Below are positions 8,668 to 16,182 of a DNA stretch of 64,000 bases, piece by piece. A program made the position numbers and the translations under genes. The stretch covers positions 62,001-126,000 of the forward strand of contig NZ_SDOY01000140.1 in the NCBI RefSeq assembly GCF_004117935.1, written 5' to 3'. The notes under the pieces were generated by a model. The model was not told where the DNA came from. It worked only from the letters and a program-made list of their open reading frames with translations, and did no database searches. The first letter of the stretch is position 1. Each line of letters starts with the position of its first letter. The stretch comes from Streptomyces roseicoloratus. Lineage in GTDB: Bacteria > Actinomycetota > Actinomycetes > Streptomycetales > Streptomycetaceae.

Positions 8668-8741
8668 CGTCGCGTCCTTCACGCCCGTCGCGTCCTTCAC
8701 GCCCGTCGCGTTCGTCGCACTCGTCGCGTCCGTCGCGTGCC
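8668..8741. repeat. Tandem repeat in the opcA leader
   Basis: The 18-bp unit CGTCGCGTCCTTCACGCC occurs perfectly at 8668-8685 and 8686-8703, followed by decayed copies built on CGTCGC to 8741. The tract begins 11 bp upstream of the opcA GTG, so it belongs to the untranslated leader or promoter of opcA. Confidence 0.7.
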
Positions 8742-8826
8742 CGCATGCGCGGCCCCCCTGCATCTTTCCCCGTAGCACCGGATCGGCTCCTGGTGTTCCC
8801 GGTGTTCCCGCACAGTATTCAGGTCC

Positions 8827-9759
8827 TCAGGACCCGTCGCCGACCGAGAGCACCAGCTTTCCCCGTGTGTGGCCTTCGCTGTTGAGGCGCCAGGCCTCCG
8901 CCGCCTCCCGCAGCGGCAGCACCTTCTCGACGAAGACAGTGAGCCGGCCCTCGTCGGCGAGTGCGGCGAGCGTCGTGAGGCCGGCGCCGTCGGGCCGTAC
9001 CCAGACGTGGTGGCCGCCGAGGGCCGCGGCGCGGTGGTCGGTGATCGAGGCGAGCCGGTCGGGCGAACGCAGCAGGTCGACGGAGACGTCGACGGCCTCG
9101 CCGCCGACGAAGTCGAGCGCGGCGTCGACGCCGTCGGGCGCCAGCTCCCGCACCCGGTCGGCGAGCCCGGGGCCGTACGCGACGGGTTCGGCGCCGAGGT
9201 CGCGCAGGAACGCGTGGTTGGCGGGGCTCGCGGTGCCGATGACCCGGGCGCCGCGGGCGGTCAGGATCTGCACGGCGAGCGAACCCACGCCGCCGGCCGC
9301 GGCGTGCACCAGGACGGTGTCCCCGGCGCCCGCCCGGACCCGGTCGGCGGACTGCAGGGCGGTGAGTCCGGCCAGCGGGAGGCCCGCGGCCTGGGCCCAG
9401 CTGAGCGTGCGCGGCTTGCGGGCGAGCATGCGGACCGCGACGGCGACCTGCTCCGCGTAACCGCCGTGCTCGGCGCTGTCCTTGCGGATGTAGCCCATGA
9501 CCTCGTCGCCGGGTGCGAACTCGGTGGAGTCGAGGCCGTTGCGGGCGACGACTCCGGCGACGTCCCAGCCGGGGATCATCGGGAAGTGGGACACCATGAT
9601 GGGGTCGAGCCCGCCGGCCGCGAGCTTCCAGTCCACCGGGTTGACGCCGGCGGCGGCGACGTGGACCAGGACCTCGCCCGGGGCGACCCTGGGTTCGGGG
9701 AGCTCCGTCAGGATGAGGGCGTCGGCGCCGCCGTACTGCGGCATGACCATGGCCTTCAC
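8827..9759 (-). CDS. NADP-dependent quinone oxidoreductase / zinc-less alcohol dehydrogenase (MDR family)
   Basis: A 310-residue medium-chain dehydrogenase/reductase. The N-terminal GroES-like half begins KAMVMPQYGGADALIL and has AAGVNPVDWKLAAGG; the Rossmann half holds the nucleotide loop HAAAGGVGSLAVQIL. No catalytic or structural zinc cysteines are visible, which places it with quinone oxidoreductases. It would reduce quinones or enones with NADPH in the cytosol. I set the start at GTG 9759 (VKAMVM), 4 nt after the DoxX stop and behind GAGGGAG; ATG 9750 is an alternative. Co-transcription with the DoxX gene fits a thiol or redox stress role. Confidence 0.85.
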   Translation of the reverse strand: MKAMVMPQYGGADALILTELPEPRVAPGEVLVHVAAAGVNPVDWKLAAGGLDPIMVSHFPMIPGWDVAGVVARNGLDSTEFAPGDEVMGYIRKDSAEHGGYAEQVAVAVRMLARKPRTLSWAQAAGLPLAGLTALQSADRVRAGAGDTVLVHAAAGGVGSLAVQILTARGARVIGTASPANHAFLRDLGAEPVAYGPGLADRVRELAPDGVDAALDFVGGEAVDVSVDLLRSPDRLASITDHRAAALGGHHVWVRPDGAGLTTLAALADEGRLTVFVEKVLPLREAAEAWRLNSEGHTRGKLVLSVGDGS

Positions 9760-9763
9760 GGGG

Positions 9764-10372
9764 TCAGCTCTCCCTCTCGCGGGCACTGGTGTGCTCGGGC
9801 TCCGGTTCGTCGTCGGCGTCGGCCTGACCGGAGGACTCGCCGGCGGAGCCGGCCTCGGACTGCGGGGCGGCGATGGTCTCGGCCCGGCGGCCGACGACGG
9901 CCGCGGCGGCGAGCGCCGTGCCGATGAAGGCGGTGGCGACCACCCAGGGCCGGTCGAGGACGTGCCCGGTGGCGTGGTCGAGCGAGAGCCGGCCGGCGCC
10001 GGTGACGCCGATGGCGGCGGCGGTGAATCCGAGGAAGGCGGGGTACTCGTAGCCGCCGCTCATGGCGAAGAAGCCGGACGGGGCGTGCACGGAGACGGCA
10101 CCGGCCATGGCGCCCGCCGCGGCGGCGCCGGCCGCGGGCGTCGCGAGGCCGAGGGCGAGCAGGACGCCGCCGCCCGCCTCGCCCAGACCGGCGGCGACGG
10201 CGCTCTGCCGGCCCGGGTGGAAGCCCATGGCCTCCATCGCCTGGGTGGTGCCCTCGATCCCGCCCCCGCCGAACCAGCCGAAGAGCTTCTGCGCGCCGTG
10301 CGCGGCGAGTACGGCGCCGGTGCCGACCCGGAGGACGAGCAGCCCGAGGTCGCGTCGGTTGAATGCGGTCAT
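9764..10372 (-). CDS. DoxX family membrane protein
   Basis: A 202-residue integral membrane protein of the DoxX family, starting MTAFNRRDLGLLVLRVGTG. Family hallmarks visible are VLRVGTGAVLAAHGAQKLFGWFGG near the first helix and an AAGLGEAGGGVLLALG second helix; about four membrane segments follow. The C-terminal 35 residues are acidic and probably cytosolic. DoxX proteins are linked to thiol and redox homeostasis and, in mycobacteria, associate with superoxide dismutase and a thiosulfate sulfurtransferase. I trimmed a longer open frame to ATG 10372, which has GGAG 8 nt upstream. It is followed after 4 nt by the oxidoreductase gene, so the two probably form an operon. Confidence 0.85.
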   Translation of the reverse strand: MTAFNRRDLGLLVLRVGTGAVLAAHGAQKLFGWFGGGGIEGTTQAMEAMGFHPGRQSAVAAGLGEAGGGVLLALGLATPAAGAAAAGAMAGAVSVHAPSGFFAMSGGYEYPAFLGFTAAAIGVTGAGRLSLDHATGHVLDRPWVVATAFIGTALAAAAVVGRRAETIAAPQSEAGSAGESSGQADADDEPEPEHTSARERES

Positions 10373-10608
10373 GTCGGTCTCCGTTGCGGATACGGGTGCG
10401 GCGGGTGCGCGCGCCCTGCACAGTCGCTCTCCACTCTGCGCCGGACCACGGCTCCGTCCGATGCGCTGATCGCCCATACAGGTCATCTTTTGCGGCGTTC
10501 GTCCCGTCCTGCTTGAGTGAGAGCGCCGTCGGCGGCCCCCGGAAGGGCCACCGGAGGAATCGCGCCCGTCCGGCTCCGAGGGCGCGCCGAGAGGAGTGGA
10601 GCAAGACC
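10373..10608. other. Divergent intergenic region, doxX / hdeD-like
   Basis: These 236 bp separate two divergent membrane-protein genes. There is a somewhat AT-richer patch near 10475-10500 where promoters may lie, but I could not identify convincing -35/-10 pairs, nor any small gene. Confidence 0.5.
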
Positions 10609-11211
10609 ATGTCGCAGACTCATGACCGTCCGGCGCGCGAGGACGTGCCGGCCGGACCGCTCGGCCTGCTGGCCGGCATGGCCTGGCAGGCGCTGCTGGT
10701 CGCCGGTGTCGTCTCGCTGGTCCTGGGCGTGCTCGTGCTGGCGTGGCCCAAGGCGACGCTGACCATCGTCGGTGTGCTCTTCGGCCTGTATCTGCTCGTC
10801 AGCGGTGTGCTGCAGCTCGTCGCCGCGTTCGGCACGCATGCGCAGACCTCGCTGCGGGTGATGGCGTTCATCAGCGGCGCGCTGGGGATCCTGCTCGGTC
10901 TGTTCTGTTTCCGGGGTGCCACGCAGTCGATCCTGCTGCTCGCGCTGTGGGTCGGCATCGGCTGGCTGTTCCGCGGGATCACCCAGACCGTGGCGGCGGC
11001 ATCGGATCCGGACATGCCCGCCCGCGGCTGGCAGATCTGTCTGGGCGTCATCAGCACGCTGGCCGGTGTGGTGCTGATCGTCTCGCCGCTGGAGTCGGTG
11101 CGCGTGCTGACGGTGCTCGCCGGGATCTGGCTGCTCGTGGTGGGTGTGTCGGAGATCGCCACCGCCTTCGTGGTCCGCTCGCGGGCCAAGCAGATCCCGG
11201 CGGGCCTCTGA
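10609..11211 (+). CDS. HdeD family acid-resistance-like membrane protein (DUF308)
   Basis: A 200-residue membrane protein with six hydrophobic segments, the first being MAWQALLVAGVVSLVLGVLV and the second LTIVGVLFGLYLLVSGVLQL. The repeated pattern of short helices with GxxxG-type turns is typical of HdeD/DUF308 proteins, first described from the Escherichia coli acid-fitness island, but their biochemical role in actinomycetes is unknown. ATG 10609 has GAGGAG 12 nt upstream, a long spacing; no better start is visible. It faces away from the DoxX gene and is followed by a DUF350 gene, so this is a patch of small membrane stress proteins. Confidence 0.8.
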   Translation: MSQTHDRPAREDVPAGPLGLLAGMAWQALLVAGVVSLVLGVLVLAWPKATLTIVGVLFGLYLLVSGVLQLVAAFGTHAQTSLRVMAFISGALGILLGLFCFRGATQSILLLALWVGIGWLFRGITQTVAAASDPDMPARGWQICLGVISTLAGVVLIVSPLESVRVLTVLAGIWLLVVGVSEIATAFVVRSRAKQIPAGL

Positions 11212-11403
11212 AGGCGGGCGAGGGCCTCGCGCCCTCCTGAGCGGGTTGTCGGGGTGCCGTGCCCGGTCCGGTCGGCGCCTGCGTCCGCCCGGGCGGCCGG
11301 CGTGCTCGCGCCCCGCCGACCAGGGCCGACCGGCCCTGCGCTACATTTTGCCGGTCCTTGACCGCGATCACTCACGATCACTTCCTTCCGGAGCCGGCAT
11401 CCC

Positions 11404-11826
11404 ATGAGCGACATCGTCAACGGCCTCGGCCGGACCACCGCGTACGGCGCCCTCGGCGTCGTCCTGCTGATCCTCGGCATCGTCCTCGTCGACATCCTGA
11501 CGCCCGGCAAGCTCGGCCGGCAGATCTGGCAGGAGCGCAACCGCAACGCGTCCATCCTGCTCAGCTCGGCCCTGCTCGGCATAGGCGGCATCGTCTTCAC
11601 GGCGATCTGGACGACGTACGACGACTTCGCCAAGGGCCTGCTGTCCACCGCCGCGTTCGGTCTGCTCGGCCTCGTGCTGATGGCGGTCGCCTTCCTGGTG
11701 GTCGACCTCGTCACGCCCGGCAAACTGGGCGCGACCCTGGTCGACCCGGAGCCGCACCCTGCGGTGTGGGTGACGGCGTCGTGCAACCTGGCCGTGGCGG
11801 CGATCGTCTCCGCGTCGATCGCCTGA
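11404..11826 (+). CDS. DUF350 membrane protein
   Basis: A 140-residue integral membrane protein with four predicted segments, two of which repeat the family motif VDILTPGKLG and VDLVTPGKLG (about residues 30-40 and 98-108), showing the internal duplication of DUF350 proteins. The function is unknown; in other bacteria such proteins occur with glutathionylspermidine synthase-like or stress operons. It stands alone, transcribed in the same direction as the HdeD-like gene but 192 bp downstream. Confidence 0.8.
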   Translation: MSDIVNGLGRTTAYGALGVVLLILGIVLVDILTPGKLGRQIWQERNRNASILLSSALLGIGGIVFTAIWTTYDDFAKGLLSTAAFGLLGLVLMAVAFLVVDLVTPGKLGATLVDPEPHPAVWVTASCNLAVAAIVSASIA

Positions 11827-11887
11827 CGGCTTCCCTGTTCCCGGGCTCCTGTGCCGGAATCCGTCCGCCCGGCCGGTCGGCGCGCGG

Positions 11888-11930
11888 GGTGCGGCGGCGG
11901 GGTGCGGCGGGGTGCGGCGGGGTGCGGCGA
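11888..11930. repeat. GC-rich 10-bp tandem repeat
   Basis: GGTGCGGCGG repeats at 11901-11910 and 11911-11920, with a one-base variant at 11921-11930 and a stretched copy from 11888. It lies between the DUF350 gene and a secreted-protein gene and is not coding. G-quadruplex formation is conceivable but the G runs are short. Confidence 0.7.
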
Positions 11931-12090
11931 CGGCTTGTTAGCGGGGCGTTAGGCGTTCGTTGGCGGCCGCTGGAAGGCTCTTCCACGCCGGGCGGCCCGC
12001 ACGGCGTCCGTCTCCACCCCCCATGGGGCCGGGGCCGAGCGGGCGACCCGGCATCCACCGGAAGACGAGTGACCACAAGGAGTCACCCCC

Positions 12091-12516
12091 ATGGGTTTAT
12101 CCATCGTCCGCGCCACCGCCCTCGCGGCCACCACCCTCGCCCTGTCCGGCGCCGCCTTCGCCGGTGTGGCCTCGGCCGCCCCGGCGCAGGGACCGGCCTC
12201 GGCGGCCGCGGCCCACTGCAGTGTGTCCGGCCTCGGCGGTGCCTACATCTGTGAGTACGGGGAGGCCTGGCACACCTTCCCGAACGGGACGCGGCAGGTG
12301 TTCGTCGTCGGCACCGACTTCGCGGTGTGGACCCGCTTCAACAACACGGCCGGCACCTGGTCCAGCTGGCAGTCGTTGGGCGGCACGGTCCGCAGCGGTG
12401 TGTGGGTCGACGGCTCCGGCACGTGGAACCCCACGATCTCCGTCGTGGGCATGGACGGCGAGCGCTGGTTCCGCCACCGTCTGAGCAGCGGCAGCTGGAC
12501 CGCCTGGCAGAGCTGA
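12091..12516 (+). CDS. Small secreted protein with PLL/tectonin-like repeat
   Basis: A 141-residue precursor. A classical signal peptide (a short basic start, then ATALAATTLALSGAAFAG, cleavage after ASA near residue 29) leads to a mature part of about 110 residues. It contains two related stretches, VFVVGTDFAVWTRFNNTAGTWSSWQSLGG and a following copy ending RWFRHRLSSGSWTAWQS, the blade pattern of PLL-type lectin or tectonin beta-propellers. Two cysteines near the mature N-terminus (CSVSG, ICEYG) may form a disulfide. Two blades are too few for a complete propeller, so it may oligomerise or be a fragment of a longer ancestor. An AAGGAGTCACCCC ribosome site precedes ATG 12091. Confidence 0.75.
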   Translation: MGLSIVRATALAATTLALSGAAFAGVASAAPAQGPASAAAAHCSVSGLGGAYICEYGEAWHTFPNGTRQVFVVGTDFAVWTRFNNTAGTWSSWQSLGGTVRSGVWVDGSGTWNPTISVVGMDGERWFRHRLSSGSWTAWQS

Positions 12517-12534
12517 CCGCTCCCGAAGACACCG

Positions 12535-12574
12535 GGCGGGAGGGGTGACGCCTCTCCTCCGCTCCCCTCCCGCC
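12535..12574 (+). terminator. First of two tandem hairpins after the secreted-protein gene
   Basis: Perfect 11-bp inverted repeat GGCGGGAGGGG (12535-12545) with its complement at 12564-12574 and an 18-nt loop, 18 bp past the stop codon. Confidence 0.5.
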
Positions 12575-12588
12575 GGGGTGGCACCGAC

Positions 12589-12628
12589 CGTGAGGCGCGC
12601 AGGCCGTTCCCGGCCTGCGCGCCTCACG
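12589..12628. terminator. Strong bidirectional terminator
   Basis: Perfect 18-bp stem CGTGAGGCGCGCAGGCCG with a TTCC tetraloop and exact complement. It sits between the convergent genes ending at 12516 (+) and 12672 (-), so it can serve both directions. Confidence 0.85.
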
Positions 12629-12671
12629 CGTTTCCCACCGCCGCGCGGCAGTCCCCGGAGGGGAAGGTCTC

Positions 12672-13145
12672 TCAGGGGATGTCCGGGCCGACCGGCTCGA
12701 CCTCCAGGAAGCGGTGACGGCGCGGGCCCTTGTAGAGGAGCGCGTCCCAGCCGAAGCGCTCCAGGGCGGCGGCGCAGGCACGGAGGGCCGCTTCCTCCTC
12801 CTGGGCGGCGCCCGACCCCGGCGGGCCGAGCCATGCGACCACCGCGGTGCCGGGGCGCTCGCCCGCTGCCACCCGGTAGCCGGTGGCGACCCGGGTGCCG
12901 GAGGCGTCCAGGGCCGAGGGCGGCCGGCCGGCCGCCTCCAGGAGCAGCGCCACCGCCCGTACCGGCTGCCGGCGCTCCCAGTCGGCCGGCCGGGCCGCCG
13001 GATCGCCTCCCCCGCCGCCGGCGGTCACGCGCCGGATCTGGAGCAGCCCGTCGAGCGCCGCCCGCACCTCGCGCGAGCGCTGCTCCGCCTCGAGGTCCGG
13101 CAGCGGCGGCCCGTCCCCGGTGGCCGCCGCGAAGGCGCCGCTCAC
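12672..13145 (-). CDS. Hypothetical protein coupled to the WGR/propeller gene
   Basis: A 157-residue protein I do not recognise. GTG 13145 overlaps the stop of the WGR gene (GTGA), so translation is coupled. The N-terminal half is acidic and helical; a glycine run (TAGGGGGDP) separates it from a second half with two Ala-rich helices and a C-terminal segment ALERFGWDALLYKGPRRHRFLEVEPV. No signal peptide or membrane segment is visible. The pairing suggests it works with, or binds, the WGR/propeller protein. Confidence 0.7.
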   Translation of the reverse strand: MSGAFAAATGDGPPLPDLEAEQRSREVRAALDGLLQIRRVTAGGGGGDPAARPADWERRQPVRAVALLLEAAGRPPSALDASGTRVATGYRVAAGERPGTAVVAWLGPPGSGAAQEEEAALRACAAALERFGWDALLYKGPRRHRFLEVEPVGPDIP

Positions 13146-14578
13146 AGCAGTCGCCTGATGTCGCCGCGGACCCGGTAGAAGCCGCCGGACGCCGGGTGCA
13201 GGGCGTCGACGACATAGCGGGCGCCGGGCTCCCGGATGGCGCGGGGGAACTGCACGTTCCACCCGGGCTCGTAGCCCGCGGTCACCACGTGGACCCGCAT
13301 CCGGCCGCCATCCTGAACGCACTCCACGACCACCGAGCCGGCCGGGACGGTGCTGACCGCGTCGACGGCGGCGACCGTGGTCGCCGGGGCGTACGTGGGC
13401 AGCGCCGCGGCCAGCTTGACGTCCTGGGCGACCGGGACGGTGCCCTGCTGGGCGGCGGCGATGGCCGCCTCGCTCGCGTCCACGCAGAGCAGCGAGCCGT
13501 CCGTGGTCACGAGGTAGAGGCGCTCGTCGCGGTACTGCATGGAGAGCGCCGAGCCGCCGCCCGTGCCCAGCTTCCACAGCCGGGTGCCGTCCTCGGCGAA
13601 GCAGTAGACGGACGAGGCGCTGTCGCCGGCGAAGACGAAGCGGCCGCCGGGCGAGGTGGCGCACGAGTACACCACGCTGTCGCAGGCGTAGACGGCCTCG
13701 GTCCTGCCGTCCTTCTTGGCGAGGCGGTGCACCTTCCTGCGGCCGGTGCCCGCGTACACCGCGGTGTCCTCCTGCCAGCCGAACAGCACGCCGCCCTCGG
13801 TGCCGGTGTGCCAGAGCTCGCGTCCGCCGTCGGGGGTGTGGGCGGTGACGCCCCGGCTGTCGCCGTAGTACACGGCGTCGGCGTCGGCGCGCACCATCCA
13901 GGCGTGTTCGCCGCGGCCGCCCCGGGACCACTGGTGCTCGTCCTCGTGGTCGATGACGGTGAGCCGGCCCGAGCGGTCGGCGACGTTGAGCACGCCCTCG
14001 TGGATGTCGAGCCAGAAGATGTCGACGTCGGCGGCGATGTCGTAGGCGGCGAAGGGCAGCTTGGAGGACAGGTCGTACACCCGGCCGTCGTCGCAGCCCG
14101 CGTAGATCCAGAAGTCGTCGGCGACCAGGCACTTGACGCCGTCGGGCAGGCTGTAGCGGGCCAGGACCTCGCCGGTGTGGCCGAGGGTGAAGACCTCGCC
14201 GGCCTGGTTGCCGACCCAGCAGCGCTCGTCGTCGACGTGGATGCCGAAGGCCGCGGAGCCGGTGCGGAAGCGCCACAGCACGGGCGCGACGGCGCGGGCC
14301 GTGGACGGCGCGGAGGTGACGGCGCGCCGGGTGACCGAGCGGGGCGCTCGCTGTCCCTGGACCGCCGGCGCGTACCCCTTGCGGACCTTCTCGCCTATCT
14401 TCTTGGCTGCCGCGGCCTGGGCCTTCTCGGCCGTCGGGAAGGTCGAGGTCTGGGTCTGTCCGGCCGCGCCGATCCGTCCGTAACGGACCGACACCACCGT
14501 GCCCTGCACCGTCACTTCGTAGAACTTGTGCGCGCCGCCGCCGTCCTGCGACAGCTCCAGATAGGTCTTCGTCGTCAT
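13142..14578 (-). CDS. WGR domain protein with C-terminal beta-propeller
   Basis: A 478-residue cytosolic protein. Residues 1-80 are a WGR domain (KTYLELSQDGGGAHKFYEV, then VSVRYGRIGAAGQ, and FPTAEKAQAAAAKKIGEKVRKGY). Residues about 110-400 repeat a WD40/PQQ-like blade pattern, for example WVGNQAGEVFTL, YAGCDDGRVYDL, YAGTGRRKVHRL and FAGDSASSVYCF, at about 40-residue spacing, consistent with a seven-bladed propeller. WGR domains bind DNA or RNA in PARPs and occur in bacterial nuclease and toxin-associated proteins. ATG 14578 gives the usual WGR start; upstream GTG or TTG codons are possible because the nearest AGGA is only 2 nt away. Confidence 0.8.
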   Translation of the reverse strand: MTTKTYLELSQDGGGAHKFYEVTVQGTVVSVRYGRIGAAGQTQTSTFPTAEKAQAAAAKKIGEKVRKGYAPAVQGQRAPRSVTRRAVTSAPSTARAVAPVLWRFRTGSAAFGIHVDDERCWVGNQAGEVFTLGHTGEVLARYSLPDGVKCLVADDFWIYAGCDDGRVYDLSSKLPFAAYDIAADVDIFWLDIHEGVLNVADRSGRLTVIDHEDEHQWSRGGRGEHAWMVRADADAVYYGDSRGVTAHTPDGGRELWHTGTEGGVLFGWQEDTAVYAGTGRRKVHRLAKKDGRTEAVYACDSVVYSCATSPGGRFVFAGDSASSVYCFAEDGTRLWKLGTGGGSALSMQYRDERLYLVTTDGSLLCVDASEAAIAAAQQGTVPVAQDVKLAAALPTYAPATTVAAVDAVSTVPAGSVVVECVQDGGRMRVHVVTAGYEPGWNVQFPRAIREPGARYVVDALHPASGGFYRVRGDIRRLL

Positions 14579-14692
14579 GTCCTGAACGGTAGGGGCTGCC
14601 ACTGACAACGGGCCGGTGACGAGCCGGTCCCGGAGGTCCGCGGCAGTCGGCCGGCCCGCCCGCGGGGTCGGCCCGGACGGGCGGAGCCGGCG

Positions 14693-15913
14693 TCAGCCGC
14701 CGTACGCCAGCGGGTCGGCGAGGATGTCGCGGAGCACCAGGGCCGCCGCGCCCCGGGCGGCGTCGGCGGTACCGGCGGCGGCGCGCAGCCGGCCCCTCGC
14801 CGGGGTCCAGAGTCCGGAGACCACGCGGCCGGCGAGTTCGGCCTCGGCGGCGGGGGCGATCCAGGGCATGAGGCGCGGATAGATCCCGCCGAGGACGACG
14901 GCCTGCGGGTCGAGCAGGTTCACCGCGCCGGACACGGCGACGCCGAGCATCCGGCCGGCCTGGTCGAGCGCGGCGACCGTGCGCGGTTCGCCCTCCTCGG
15001 CGCGCCGGACGAGGGCGTCGATCCCGCTCGCCCCGGCGGCGCGCAGCAGGGCCGACTGGCCGGCGTAGCGCTCCAGGCAGCCGTGGGAGCCGCAGCGGCA
15101 GCGGAGTCCGTCGGGCACGACGGTGAGGTGGCCGATCTCGCCCGCGAAGCCGTGGGCGCCGCGCAGCAGTTCGCCGTCGAGGACGATCGCTCCGCCGACG
15201 CCGATCTCGCCGGTGACGTGCAGGAAGCTGCGGATGCCGCCGAGGTCGCCGAACCACAGCTCGGCGAGGGCGGCGACGTTGGCCTCGTTGTCGGAGGCGA
15301 CGGGCAGGGCGGGGGCTCCGGCGGGCCGGGCGGCGCCCAGCGCGCGGGCGAAGAGGACGTCGGCGTCGACCCGGTTCCAGCCCAGGTTGGGCGCCTGCTG
15401 GACGGTGCCGCCGGAGACCAGTCCGGGCAGGGCGAGCCGTACGCCGGTGGGCCGCAGGTTCCGCTCGGCGGCCTCGGCGAGCACGTCGGCGGTGAGGCCG
15501 GCCGCGCGGCGCAGCACCTCGACGGGTGCGAGGGCACGGTTGTCGAGCCGGACGGTGCGGCGGATCCGGTCGGTCCCGCCGAGGTCGGCGACGCACACGC
15601 TCACGTAGTCGACGTTGAGCTCGACGCCGAGACCGGCGGGTCCGGTGTCCGCGGGCTTGAGGACGGTGCCGGGGCGGCCGGCCTGGCCGCTGAAGGTCTT
15701 GCCGGACTCGACGAGCAGTCCGCTCTCCAGGAGCTGTTCGACGAGCGAGGACACGGCGGCGCGGGTGAGCCCGACGCGGGCCGCGACCGCGGCGCGGGTC
15801 GTCTCGCCCGCCTCGTGCACGGTGCGCAGCACAAGGCTCAGGTTGTGCCGGCGTACGCCCGCCTTGTCGGCCTTGTCGGCCCGGGGCTCCGGAGTGTCCT
15901 TGCGGGTGTTCAT
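14693..15913 (-). CDS. ROK family transcriptional regulator
   Basis: A 406-residue ROK protein. A winged-helix DNA-binding domain occupies residues 20-75 (RAAVAARVGLTRAAVSSLVEQLL), followed by an ASKHA sugar-kinase-like core with the ROK zinc motif CRCGSHGCLE and the GEIGHLTVVPDG loop. Such proteins (XylR/NagC/Mlc type) repress or activate sugar genes in response to a sugar or sugar phosphate; they usually do not phosphorylate. It lies downstream of the GH38 mannosidase gene on the same strand, separated by a terminator hairpin, so it probably belongs functionally to the glycan locus but has its own promoter. The effector is unknown; N-acetylglucosamine or mannose are natural guesses. Confidence 0.88.
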   Translation of the reverse strand: MNTRKDTPEPRADKADKAGVRRHNLSLVLRTVHEAGETTRAAVAARVGLTRAAVSSLVEQLLESGLLVESGKTFSGQAGRPGTVLKPADTGPAGLGVELNVDYVSVCVADLGGTDRIRRTVRLDNRALAPVEVLRRAAGLTADVLAEAAERNLRPTGVRLALPGLVSGGTVQQAPNLGWNRVDADVLFARALGAARPAGAPALPVASDNEANVAALAELWFGDLGGIRSFLHVTGEIGVGGAIVLDGELLRGAHGFAGEIGHLTVVPDGLRCRCGSHGCLERYAGQSALLRAAGASGIDALVRRAEEGEPRTVAALDQAGRMLGVAVSGAVNLLDPQAVVLGGIYPRLMPWIAPAAEAELAGRVVSGLWTPARGRLRAAAGTADAARGAAALVLRDILADPLAYGG

Positions 15914-16182
15914 CGTGCGCAGAGCCTAACCGCAGGGGTGGTGGAACGGCCCGGTCAGGTGCTACGGGGCCACGAAGAGGCGGGGGAAGCGGAGGCCGAG
16001 CCGGGGTCTGCGGCCCCGGGCGAGTGCCCGGCCGGTGGCCACGACGGGCACCGGGTCGACGCGCCCGAGGGCCCTCCGGCAGCACGCCCGTGTCTCCCCC
16101 GGCCCCGCCGCCCCGATGGTCGGGGCGCGAGGGCGGGGGGTGGTCCCGGCACCTGCCCAGGGCCGGGACCACCCGTTCCGCC
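15914..16182. other. Intergenic region upstream of the ROK gene
   Basis: 269 bp holding the GH38 terminator hairpin (16138-16174) and presumably the ROK promoter. Apart from the hairpin I see only GC-rich non-coding sequence. Confidence 0.5.
16138..16174 (-). terminator. Terminator of the glycan uptake/degradation operon
   Basis: Perfect 13-bp stem GGGTGGTCCCGGC (16138-16150) with complement at 16162-16174 and an 11-nt loop, 9 nt past the GH38 stop. Confidence 0.8.

Noticed and set aside
8668-8741. Repeat tract considered as a CRISPR array
   Set aside because: Units are contiguous 18-mers with no spacers and decay into CGTCGC; a simple tandem repeat.
11212-11403. Short inverted repeat GAGGGC/GCCCTC after the HdeD-like gene as a terminator
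   Set aside because: Only a 6-bp stem with a 5-nt loop; too weak to list as a feature.
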